Shown one piece after another: positions 1 to 5,962 of a stretch of 5,962 nt of DNA. The notes under the pieces are model-generated. The model was not told the origin of the DNA. It searched no databases and saw only the letters and a list, made by a program, of their open reading frames with translations. Every line of letters begins with the position of its first letter. The first letter of the stretch is position 1. The translations under genes and the position numbers were made by a program. Source of the DNA: Lachnospiraceae bacterium UBA1755 (GTDB lineage Bacteria > Bacillota > Clostridia > Lachnospirales > Lachnospiraceae); contig DCHJ01000043.1 of NCBI GenBank assembly GCA_002314805.1, positions 1 to 5,962 of the forward strand. Reading direction: 5' to 3'.

Positions 1-1622
1 AGTTCTGTACAGAGCACCTTGTTGCCGTGTCCTACCTGCAGGTTGTTGATACAGCCGAAGCTTGCGTTGTCAAAGAGACAGATATTGATCTTTTTATGCT
101 CCTGGGCTGCCGTGATAAGCTCTCCGTGCAGCATGTTAAAGGATCCGTCACCGCAGAAGGAATATACTTCAGCAGTATTTCCCACTGCAAGCTTTGCGCC
201 CAGAGCACCGGCGATCTCATATCCCATGGTTGAATAGCCATATTCCATGTTATAGGTATCTTTGCCGACAGCCCTCCACATCCTCTGCATGTCACCGGGA
301 AGTGATCCTGCCGCACCGACTGCCACATCCTGATCCTCCATAAATGCATTGATGAAGCCAAGTGCTGCTGTCTGTGTCAGCTCTGCCTTGAGGTCCCCGG
401 CGAAGCGGTGTACTGATTCCTTATTGGCATCGCATACAAGCGGCTTCCAGTCCTTTGTATTCTTATATGTAAAGCCGTCAAGCCTGTTGAGCTCCTTCTG
501 CCATTTATCTCTTGCAGCAGGTATCTCATCCTTATATGGTGCCTTATAACCGCTTAAAGCCTTTAAAAGACGCGGGAGCGCATCCTTTGCGTCTGCCACG
601 ATATCCACTGCGTCAAGCTTAAGCGCCTGGAACTGATTAATATTGATATTTACGAACTGCGCATTCTCCTTAAAGAGCCATCTTGATGCAGTAGTAAAAT
701 CTGTATATCTTGTACCTACTCCGATGATGACATCCGCCTTGCGTGCTATCTCATTGGCTGCTGAACATCCCGTAGTACCAAGACCGCCCAGATTAAGCTC
801 ATGAGTCCATTCTATTGCTGATTTACCGGACTGTGTCTCTCCGAACGGAATGCCTGTCTTCTCTGCAAACTCCCTGAATTCTTCATGTGCCTCTGCATAG
901 CGCACACCGCCTCCGCAGATAAGCAGTGGCTTCTTAGCCTTTCTTATCACTTCAGCAGCAGCAGCGATATCATTTTCCTGTGCAGGCCTCCTGTCAAGCT
1001 TCCACACTCTCTTCGCAAAGAAGGATACCGGATAATCATATGCCTCGCCTTCAACATCCTGTGGAAGCGCAAGGCATACAGCACCGGTCTCTGCAGGATT
1101 GGTAAGCACTCTGAATGCTGATAAGCATGCACTCATAAGCTGCTCCGGTCTGACTATTCTGTCCCAGTATCTGCATACAGCCTTAAAAGCATCGTTGGTT
1201 GTAATTGACAGGTTCCATGTCATCTCGACCTGCTGCAGCACAGGATCCGGCTGACGGCATGCATATGTATCACCGGGGAGTACAAGAAGCGGCAGATTAT
1301 TTGCAGTAGCTGTACCGCATGCAGTAACCATATTTGCCGCACCGGGTCCGATGGATGATGTAACAGCCATCATCTGCTTACGCTTTGTCTGAGCTGCAAA
1401 GGCCGCAGCGGCCTGAGCCATACCCTGCTCATTCTTTCCCTGATAGATCTCAAGGTGCTTTGCTTCCTGTGAAAGTGCCTGACCGAGTCCGACTACATTT
1501 CCGTGTCCCGGGATCATGAAAATACCCTTTACAAATCTCTGCTCGATTCCGTCATATGAGATGTACTGATTTTCCATGAACCTGACAAGTGCCTGAGCCA
1601 TGGTCAAACGAACTGTTTTCAT
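1..1622 (-). CDS. iolD: 3D-(3,5/4)-trihydroxycyclohexane-1,2-dione hydrolase IolD (partial, C-terminus off the left edge)
   Basis: IolD is a cytosolic thiamine diphosphate (ThDP) enzyme that hydrolytically opens the cyclohexane-dione made by IolE, giving 5-deoxy-glucuronate, the substrate of IolB. My own translation gives 540 intact codons with no stop or frameshift. The start MKTVRLTMAQAL resembles known IolD N-termini. Visible motifs are YQGKNEQGMA with the presumed cofactor-activating Glu at residue 65, SIGPGAANM near 90-98, the RQPDPVLQQ block near 123-131, RYWDRIVRPEQLM near 151-163, the central domain block GVGTRYTDF near 301-309, and the ThDP/metal motif GDGS at 491-494 with its paired Asn at 519, followed by FGCINNLQ. 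The family is about 640 residues, so roughly 100 C-terminal residues lie outside the window. The ATG at 1622 is preceded by AAGGAGGT and begins 11 bases after the iolB stop. Whole-length resemblance to Bacillus IolD makes another ThDP enzyme such as acetolactate synthase unlikely. Confidence 0.96.
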   Translation of the reverse strand, partial: MKTVRLTMAQALVRFMENQYISYDGIEQRFVKGIFMIPGHGNVVGLGQALSQEAKHLEIYQGKNEQGMAQAAAAFAAQTKRKQMMAVTSSIGPGAANMVTACGTATANNLPLLVLPGDTYACRQPDPVLQQVEMTWNLSITTNDAFKAVCRYWDRIVRPEQLMSACLSAFRVLTNPAETGAVCLALPQDVEGEAYDYPVSFFAKRVWKLDRRPAQENDIAAAAEVIRKAKKPLLICGGGVRYAEAHEEFREFAEKTGIPFGETQSGKSAIEWTHELNLGGLGTTGCSAANEIARKADVIIGVGTRYTDFTTASRWLFKENAQFVNININQFQALKLDAVDIVADAKDALPRLLKALSGYKAPYKDEIPAARDKWQKELNRLDGFTYKNTKDWKPLVCDANKESVHRFAGDLKAELTQTAALGFINAFMEDQDVAVGAAGSLPGDMQRMWRAVGKDTYNMEYGYSTMGYEIAGALGAKLAVGNTAEVYSFCGDGSFNMLHGELITAAQEHKKINICLFDNASFGCINNLQVGHGNKVLCTE

Positions 1623-1627
1623 ATCTT

Positions 1628-1636
1628 ACCTCCTTA
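1628..1636 (-). promoter_or_regulatory. Shine-Dalgarno of iolD overlapping the iolB stop codon
   Basis: On the minus strand the iolB stop codon TAA runs directly into AAGGAGGT, five bases before the iolD ATG at 1622. Ribosomes finishing iolB therefore cover the iolD initiation site, which suggests translational coupling. The strong match also fixes the iolD start. Confidence 0.8.
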
Positions 1637-2437
1637 ATGGTTTGGATAAATGTGATCATTGGCATCCGGTTTCCATAGCCAGTCATGCTCTTTATCATCG
1701 ATCCTTGTTTTCTGCCATGGATCTCCGTCAAGATGCCGTATACCCCACGCGTAGCACATAGCGTAGCCCGGAGCAGCCACCTGTGAGTGGAAGCCATCCG
1801 TGATGACTGCGCATCCGTTCTGTCCTGTCTTATATACATCCCCGTTGGCAAATCCCGCGCCGAAACCGTGAGGATAATCGAAACGGTAGAAATATACCTC
1901 TGGCTGCGGATGATGATGAGGCGGGTATGAGGACCATCTTCCCGGATGGTTAAGTACCTCGCCCAGCACCATGTTAGAGAAAGGAGCATTATCATAGTCA
2001 AAGAAAGTCTTGATCTCCCTCTCCATACAGCCCATAAGCTCTCCCTTTGATCCGGCATACTGTGTCTGCACAGTGTCCGGTGTATACATTACAGGCTCAT
2101 AATCGTTTTCACATATTGTTGCCTGCACATAGATCTCGCTGTGTTTCTTTGCAGTAAGCTTTATTTTTCTGCCACGGCTTGCAAGGAGACAATATGCTTC
2201 ATGATGGAAGCAGTCCGGTCTGTCGGCCTCTGTCTTTTTATCATCCCATTCGTAGGTTACAGCACCTTCAAACAGCAGGATCGCTGCTTCCTTTTTGGGA
2301 TCCTCATATATCCACTCGTCACCGGCTTCCATTACAAGAAGGCCGACATCCATCTGAGTACCCATATCATCCAGCGCACTGTCGATGTATGTATTGTAAC
2401 CTCTTTTCAGTTCATCATTTTTACTGAAATATGTCAT
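1634..2437 (-). CDS. iolB: 5-deoxy-glucuronate isomerase IolB
   Basis: IolB isomerises 5-deoxy-glucuronate to 2-deoxy-5-keto-D-gluconate in cytosolic myo-inositol catabolism, directly after IolD. The product is 267 residues, close to the usual length of about 270. It looks like a two-cupin protein. The C-terminal cupin carries the family signature HPGRWSSYPPHHHPQPEVY (about 164-182), with candidate metal ligands in His174-176 and Glu180. Further conserved positions are His217 in DGFHSQVAAPGY and His235 near GIRHLDGDPW. The loop between the His cluster and the Glu is shorter than I recall for Bacillus subtilis IolB (PPHKHDQDN...EETYYH), so this is a compact variant. The ATG at 2437 is preceded by GGAGGG at 2442-2447 and sits 16 bases after the iolE stop. 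Its position between iolE and iolD supports the call. KduI-type isomerases are the nearest alternative, but the SSYPPH block favours IolB. Confidence 0.95.
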   Translation of the reverse strand: MTYFSKNDELKRGYNTYIDSALDDMGTQMDVGLLVMEAGDEWIYEDPKKEAAILLFEGAVTYEWDDKKTEADRPDCFHHEAYCLLASRGRKIKLTAKKHSEIYVQATICENDYEPVMYTPDTVQTQYAGSKGELMGCMEREIKTFFDYDNAPFSNMVLGEVLNHPGRWSSYPPHHHPQPEVYFYRFDYPHGFGAGFANGDVYKTGQNGCAVITDGFHSQVAAPGYAMCYAWGIRHLDGDPWQKTRIDDKEHDWLWKPDANDHIYPNH

Positions 2438-2453
2438 AATGCCCTCCGCAGGA

Positions 2454-3356
2454 TCAGAGTCCTGTATGCTCCTTAATGTACTTTCTTCCCATCATGGCAT
2501 ACTCAAGCGGATCGGCTTTTGCAGGATCCTGCTCTGCCTCAACGAGAAGCCATCCCTCGTATCCTGCCTTTGAAAGAAGCTCGAAGATCGGATCGAAATC
2601 TACATTTCCGTCACCCGGTACAGTGAATGCACCATTGCGTACAGCATCAAGGAAGCTCCAGCCGTTCTTTGCTGCTTCATCAACTACAGGAAGTCTCATG
2701 TCTTTAAGATGAACATGTCCGACTCTGTCAGCATATTTCTTAAGCATAGCAAGCGGATCCTCTCCGGCGAATGTGAAATGGCCTGTATCATAGCAGAGAA
2801 ATACCTTATCAGCATCTGTATTTGCCATCATGCGGTCTGTCTCCTCTGCCGACTGGACTACTGTACCCATGTGATGATGGAAGCAGAGCTTAAAACCGCG
2901 CTTTGCCGCAATTTCGCCCAGTACATTGAGACCCTTGCAGAAACGATCCCACTCCTCATCATTCATAACATATTTTTTAGCACCTGTGAGGATAGGTGTA
3001 TCGAGCTTGCCCTGGATCGAGTAGCTCTGCTCGCTTACATTGATACGGTTTGCACCCACAGCCTCAAGGAAATCCAGTTCCTTATTAAATGAAGCTGTCT
3101 CCTCTTCAATAGGTCTTGTGAGGATGAAGGAAGAATACCAGCGGCTTGCTATGCGCATACCACGGAGATCAAGTGCTTTTTTAAGGACTGCGGGATCTGA
3201 CGGGTATTTATTACCTATTTCACATCCTGTAAAGCCTGCAAGCGCCATCTCACTGATGATCTGCTTGAATGTATTTTCCGCACCGAGATCAGGCATATCG
3301 TCATTGCACCATCCGATCGGAGCTATACCAAGAAAAACCTTACTTGAATCAAACAT
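2454..3356 (-). CDS. iolE: myo-inosose-2 dehydratase IolE
   Basis: IolE removes water from 2-keto-myo-inositol (scyllo-inosose) to give 3D-(3,5/4)-trihydroxycyclohexane-1,2-dione, the substrate of IolD. It belongs to the xylose-isomerase-like TIM-barrel superfamily and depends on a divalent metal. The 300-residue product matches the usual length of just under 300. The N-terminal signature IGWCNDDMPDLGAENTF (14-30) followed by SEMALAGFTGCEIGNKYP (35-52) is characteristic. Candidate metal and substrate residues are His160-162 in CFHHHMGT, Asp190 and His193 in CYDTGHF, His214/His216 in GHVHLKD, and Glu273/Glu275 in LVEAEQDP. The ATG at 3356 is preceded by AGGAGGAT at 3362-3369 and lies 27 bases after the transketolase C-subunit stop. 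General sugar-phosphate isomerases share the fold, but the NDDMP block is specific to inosose dehydratases. Confidence 0.96.
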   Translation of the reverse strand: MFDSSKVFLGIAPIGWCNDDMPDLGAENTFKQIISEMALAGFTGCEIGNKYPSDPAVLKKALDLRGMRIASRWYSSFILTRPIEEETASFNKELDFLEAVGANRINVSEQSYSIQGKLDTPILTGAKKYVMNDEEWDRFCKGLNVLGEIAAKRGFKLCFHHHMGTVVQSAEETDRMMANTDADKVFLCYDTGHFTFAGEDPLAMLKKYADRVGHVHLKDMRLPVVDEAAKNGWSFLDAVRNGAFTVPGDGNVDFDPIFELLSKAGYEGWLLVEAEQDPAKADPLEYAMMGRKYIKEHTGL

Positions 3357-3383
3357 AACTTATCCTCCTGCTTTATAAATGTA

Positions 3384-4325
3384 TTACATTCCCTTTATTA
3401 CATTAACGATATGCTCATCGGTAAGGTCATAGCGTGTCCTCAGATAGTCCTGCGGACCAACCTCTCCGAATTCATCCTCTACAGCCACATATCCGAACTT
3501 CACAGGCATCCCGATGAGAGCGTGCTCCACAGCACTTGTAAGACCGCCGATGCGGTTATGGTTCTCGGCAGATACGACCTTACCGGTCTTTTCAGCGTAG
3601 GTCCTGATGAGTTCCTCATCCAGCGGTTTGATTGTGAACGGATCGATCACTGCCACATCGATGCCTTCCTCTGCAAGCTTCTTTGCTGCCTGAAGCGCTT
3701 CATGAACCATTATTCCTGATGCTACGATCACGGCATCCTTGCCGTCCCTCACAACATTGCCCTTACCGACCGTAAACTGAGTGCCGTCCTCATATACCTG
3801 CCGGCTGTCCTTACGGCCTACACGTATATACTTTACTCCCGGCAGATCCTTTGCCTGTGTCAGGAAGCTCTCCAGCATCGGCACATCCGTACAGTCACAG
3901 ATTATTGCTCCCGGGATACATCTGTAAAGAGCTACATCCTCAAACGGCATATGCGTACCGCCGTTAAAGGCAGCCGTGATGCCGGGATCAGTACCCACCA
4001 TCGTGATCGGATTATTTGCATATCCTGCCGAAAGGAAAACCTGATCAAAGCATCTCCTTGATACAAAGGGTCCGAAGGAATGTGCATAGGGCTTAAGACC
4101 TGATGCAGCAAGTCCCGCGGCAATACCTGCCATGTTGGACTCTGCTATACCACAGTTGATATATCTGTCACTCTTTCCGTAACTGCCCTTGGTACCCGAG
4201 CATCCCATAAGATCTGCATCAAGCCATACCACCTTATCATCAGCCTGCATGACCTTATCAATGACCTGAGGGATGACTGACTTATACTGACGTGAATCCT
4301 TTTCACCTGTATATACTATCTTCAT
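3384..4325 (-). CDS. Split transketolase, C-terminal subunit (pyrimidine-binding and C-terminal domains), atypical substrate residues
   Basis: This is the C-terminal half of a two-subunit, ThDP-dependent transketolase, which moves a two-carbon ketol unit from a ketose donor to an aldose acceptor and works with the neighbouring N subunit. At 313 residues it has the usual subunit length. The pyrimidine-binding domain (about 1-180) shows DADL (36-39), the catalytic-Glu motif GIAESNM (Glu62), and the aromatic cofactor-pocket region HSFGPFVSRRCFDQ (82-95). The C-terminal domain (about 190-313) shows DAVIVASG (197-204) and AENHNRIGGL (253-262). By eye-alignment, the classical block THDSIGVGEDGPTHQP reads TDPGITAAFNGGTHMP (112-127). 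The phosphate-contacting His becomes Asp113 and the substrate-contacting Asp becomes Asn121, while the second His (His125) is kept. This points to a divergent subfamily, so pentose-phosphate activity should not be assumed. The related DXS and pyruvate dehydrogenase E1-beta families fit less well. The start at 4325 has a strong Shine-Dalgarno sequence 12 bases or fewer after the N-subunit stop. Confidence 0.92.
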   Translation of the reverse strand: MKIVYTGEKDSRQYKSVIPQVIDKVMQADDKVVWLDADLMGCSGTKGSYGKSDRYINCGIAESNMAGIAAGLAASGLKPYAHSFGPFVSRRCFDQVFLSAGYANNPITMVGTDPGITAAFNGGTHMPFEDVALYRCIPGAIICDCTDVPMLESFLTQAKDLPGVKYIRVGRKDSRQVYEDGTQFTVGKGNVVRDGKDAVIVASGIMVHEALQAAKKLAEEGIDVAVIDPFTIKPLDEELIRTYAEKTGKVVSAENHNRIGGLTSAVEHALIGMPVKFGYVAVEDEFGEVGPQDYLRTRYDLTDEHIVNVIKGM

Positions 4326-4330
4326 TATAC

Positions 4331-4340
4331 ATCCTCCTTA
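4331..4340 (-). promoter_or_regulatory. Shine-Dalgarno of the transketolase C subunit overlapping the N-subunit stop
   Basis: The N-subunit stop TAA continues into AAGGAGGAT, seven bases before the C-subunit ATG at 4325. This is the same stop-into-Shine-Dalgarno arrangement as at the iolB/iolD junction. It suggests coupled translation, which suits two subunits needed in equal amounts. An out-of-frame ATG at 4332-4330 overlaps the Shine-Dalgarno sequence and is too close to it to serve as a start. Confidence 0.75.
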
Positions 4341-5168
4341 ACCCATCTCTGCAAGCTTATCCCTAAGCTCTTTAAGCCACTCGTCAAATACCTCCGGAGC
4401 CACATTCATTGAGTGGTTGCCTGCTGATTCCTCAACAGCCTTTACGCCGCGTCCCTTGACCGAATCAAGTACGACAGCAATCGGCTTATCCTCAGACCTT
4501 CTTGAAAGAGCTTCGTAAAGTCCTTCAACATCATCGCCTGCTACAGTTACAGTATCAAAACCAAATGCCTTAAACTTTTCGGCCAGATCAAACTGAGGAA
4601 GTATTTCTTCAAGAGAGCCGTCAAGCTGTCTCTTATTCCAGTCTGCGATCCATACAAGGTTATTGAGCTTCTTTCCGGCCGCAAACATAGCAGCTTCCCA
4701 GCATTGTCCTTCATTAAGCTCTCCATCCCCGGTAATAAGGAATGTCCTGCAGTCTCTGCCCTGAAGCTTATCTCCGAGAGCGATACCCACAGCCTGTGAA
4801 GTACCCTGTCCAAGTGAACCGGTCGTACAGTCAATACCGGGCAAAGTCCTGTCGCAATGAGACGGGAGCTTTGTAGCCGGCTGATTCAGTGTATAAAGCT
4901 GCTCATAAGGGATAAAACCGCAAAGCGCAAGAGTTCCATATACCGCAGGACCTGCGTGTCCCTTTGAGCATACCAGCTTGTCTCTTGTCTCAAGTCCCGG
5001 ATCCTTCGGATCATAATTCATGATCCTCTTATAAAGCACTGCAAGCGTATCTGCAATCGACAGACTGCCGCCCACATGGCCGAAGCCCCTGGACTTGATA
5101 CACTCAATTGTCGCGATCCTTATCTGAAGCGCAAATTTCTGTAGTTCTTTTTTCTCTTCTAAAGTCAT
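4338..5168 (-). CDS. Split transketolase, N-terminal subunit (ThDP pyrophosphate-binding domain)
   Basis: This subunit binds the diphosphate of ThDP and its metal, and pairs with the downstream C subunit to form an active transketolase. The 276-residue length is normal for split N subunits. In order it shows GHVGGSLS (30-37), CSKGHAGPA (67-75), TGSLGQG (116-122), the metal/ThDP motif GDGELNEGQ (147-155) with paired Asn178 in ADWNKRQLDG, and KGRGVKAVEE (238-247). The substrate-region histidines appear kept: His31, His71, His104 and His252. Two of them sit in unusual surroundings. The classical GHP motif reads SHC (103-105), and the classical WHG motif near the C-terminus reads NHS (251-253). 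The ATG at 5168 follows GGAGG at 5176-5180 and lies 29 bases after the malic enzyme stop. The assignment to split transketolase is secure, but the natural substrate is not. A housekeeping pentose-phosphate role is possible, although the iol context suggests a specialised one. Confidence 0.93.
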   Translation of the reverse strand: MTLEEKKELQKFALQIRIATIECIKSRGFGHVGGSLSIADTLAVLYKRIMNYDPKDPGLETRDKLVCSKGHAGPAVYGTLALCGFIPYEQLYTLNQPATKLPSHCDRTLPGIDCTTGSLGQGTSQAVGIALGDKLQGRDCRTFLITGDGELNEGQCWEAAMFAAGKKLNNLVWIADWNKRQLDGSLEEILPQFDLAEKFKAFGFDTVTVAGDDVEGLYEALSRRSEDKPIAVVLDSVKGRGVKAVEESAGNHSMNVAPEVFDEWLKELRDKLAEMG

Positions 5169-5197
5169 CTTGTTTCCTCCATATAAGAAGCTGATGT

Positions 5198-5962
5198 TTA
5201 TATTCTTGCCACGCCCGAGTCTCTTGCTGCCTGAGCAACTGCTGCGGATACAGCCGGACCGACGCGCGGATCGAATGCTTTTGGAATTATGTATTCCTCG
5301 TTTAATTCTTCATCTGAAATGAGATTGGCCAGCGCAAGTGATGCTGCCATTTTCATCTCTTCATTGATTTCTTTTGCTCTTACATCAAAGGTTCCTCTGA
5401 ATATACCCGGGAAGGCAAGTACATTATTGATCTGATTCGGGAAGTCACTTCTTCCTGTGGAGATTATCCTTGCTCCTCCGGCTCTGGCTTCATCAGGGAA
5501 GATCTCCGGAGTAGGATTGGCACAGGCAAATACTATCGCATCCTTATTCATTGTCTTAACCATATCCGTCGTAACAGTACCCGGAGCAGAGACACCGATG
5601 AATATGTCAGCACCTGCCAATACCTCTGCCAGAGTTCCTGACTTCTTTTCAGGATTTGTGACTTCTGCCATCTCCTCTTTGATCCAGTTCAGGCCTTCTC
5701 TGCCTTTATATATCGCACCCTTTCTGTCACACATTATTACGTTTCTGAAGCCATACGAGAGAAGCAGCTTTGTAATAGCTATAGCCGCGGCCCCCGCGCC
5801 GGAAGTAACTATTCTGACATCCTCTTTTTTCTTACCGACGATTTTAAGCGCATTGATAAGTCCTGCCAGTGTTATGACAGCTGTGCCATGCTGATCGTCA
5901 TGGAAGATCGGAATATCACACATCTCCTTGAGCTTTCTCTCGATCTCAAAGCATCTGGGTGC
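5198..5962 (-). CDS. Malic enzyme, probably NAD-dependent (partial, N-terminus off the right edge)
   Basis: Malic enzymes oxidatively decarboxylate L-malate to pyruvate and CO2 in the cytosol, reducing NAD or NADP. The visible part is 254 residues to the natural stop. It opens mid-protein with APRCFEIERKLKEMCDIPIF and continues into the metal-binding motif HDDQHGTA, so the ATG at 5923 (MCDIPIF) is internal and not the true start. The NAD-binding domain shows TSGAGAAAIAI (a Rossmann glycine-rich loop, about 53-63) and an Asp in CDRKGAIY after the second strand. That Asp usually favours NAD, but this is a weak predictor. CANPTPEI and SDFPNQINNVLAFPGIFRGT are strong family signatures. A missing N-terminal portion of roughly 130-150 residues would give the short bacterial type of about 390-400 residues. 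The absence of a phosphotransacetylase-like extension at the C-terminus excludes the long MaeB type. It sits 29 bases upstream of the transketolase N subunit on the same strand, with no visible terminator. Confidence 0.95.
   Translation of the reverse strand, partial: APRCFEIERKLKEMCDIPIFHDDQHGTAVITLAGLINALKIVGKKKEDVRIVTSGAGAAAIAITKLLLSYGFRNVIMCDRKGAIYKGREGLNWIKEEMAEVTNPEKKSGTLAEVLAGADIFIGVSAPGTVTTDMVKTMNKDAIVFACANPTPEIFPDEARAGGARIISTGRSDFPNQINNVLAFPGIFRGTFDVRAKEINEEMKMAASLALANLISDEELNEEYIIPKAFDPRVGPAVSAAVAQAARDSGVARI

Noticed and set aside
32..361. 109-codon open frame on the minus strand inside iolD
   Set aside because: Out of frame with the continuous 540-codon iolD translation, which carries the GDGS...N cofactor motif across exactly this region.
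1552..2058. 168-codon open frame on the minus strand spanning the iolB/iolD junction
   Set aside because: It overlaps iolB and the start of iolD in another frame, has low-complexity, Arg/Thr/Ser-rich composition, and resembles no family. The two genes it overlaps are strongly supported.
2709..3092. 127-codon Cys/Leu-rich open frame on the plus strand
   Set aside because: It lies entirely antisense to iolE, whose reading frame and motifs are intact. No recognisable domain or credible ribosome binding site.
4338..5168. Alternative identities for the split ThDP pair: DXS or the pyruvate dehydrogenase E1 alpha/beta pair
   Set aside because: GHVGGSLS, CSKGHA, GSLGQG and GDGELNEGQ follow the transketolase pattern. 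DXS is a single chain, and E1-alpha has different motifs.
5169..5197. Possible terminator or promoter between malic enzyme and the transketolase N subunit
   Set aside because: The 29 bases contain a Shine-Dalgarno sequence and AT-rich spacing but no inverted repeat with a T-run, and no room for a convincing -35/-10 pair outside coding sequence.
5457..5894. 145-codon open frame on the plus strand, hydrophobic and Ala/Pro-rich
   Set aside because: It is antisense to conserved malic enzyme motifs. Its hydrophobic character arises from the opposite-strand codons, and I see no Shine-Dalgarno sequence.
5198..5923. Malic enzyme starting at the ATG at 5923 as a full gene
   Set aside because: The frame stays open to the window edge and encodes the conserved APRCFEIERKL block upstream, so 5923 is an internal Met and the gene is truncated by the window.

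Overview
The window is a densely packed, single-strand stretch of a bacterial chromosome. All six genes lie on the minus strand and read from right to left, with only 11 to 29 bases between them. In transcription order they are: the C-terminal two thirds of a malic enzyme (cut by the right edge), the N-terminal and C-terminal subunits of a split transketolase, iolE, iolB, and the first 540 codons of iolD (cut by the left edge). Strong GGAGG-type Shine-Dalgarno sequences precede all five visible starts. Moderate GC, the split transketolase, the small malic enzyme and the residue-level character of the Iol proteins suggest an anaerobic Clostridia-type Firmicute, plausibly Lachnospiraceae. That placement is an inference, because no 16S or other marker gene is present.

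Layout: 5962-5198 malic enzyme (partial); 5168-4338 transketolase N subunit; 4325-3384 transketolase C subunit; 3356-2454 inosose dehydratase IolE; 2437-1634 5-deoxy-glucuronate isomerase IolB; 1622-1 trihydroxycyclohexane-dione hydrolase IolD (partial). No stretch over 30 bases lacks a gene. I saw no terminator hairpin, tRNA, rRNA, CRISPR array, insertion sequence or long repeat. The gaps are too short for an obvious internal promoter, so the set looks like one transcript whose promoter lies beyond the right edge.

How the genes fit together: IolE, IolD and IolB catalyse three consecutive steps of myo-inositol breakdown: 2-keto-myo-inositol to the trihydroxycyclohexane-dione, then to 5-deoxy-glucuronate, then to 2-deoxy-5-keto-D-gluconate (DKG). 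The usual first enzyme (IolG) and the later ones (IolC, IolJ, IolA) are not in the window. The unexpected part is the split transketolase directly upstream in the same run. It keeps the thiamine diphosphate motifs and catalytic Glu, but by eye-alignment it differs from classical transketolase at substrate-contacting positions (classical GEDGPTHQ reads AFNGGTHM, and the phosphate-contacting His reads Asp). It may therefore act on something other than the usual sugar phosphates. One speculative candidate is DKG itself, which is a 2-ketose with the D-threo configuration that transketolase donors need.
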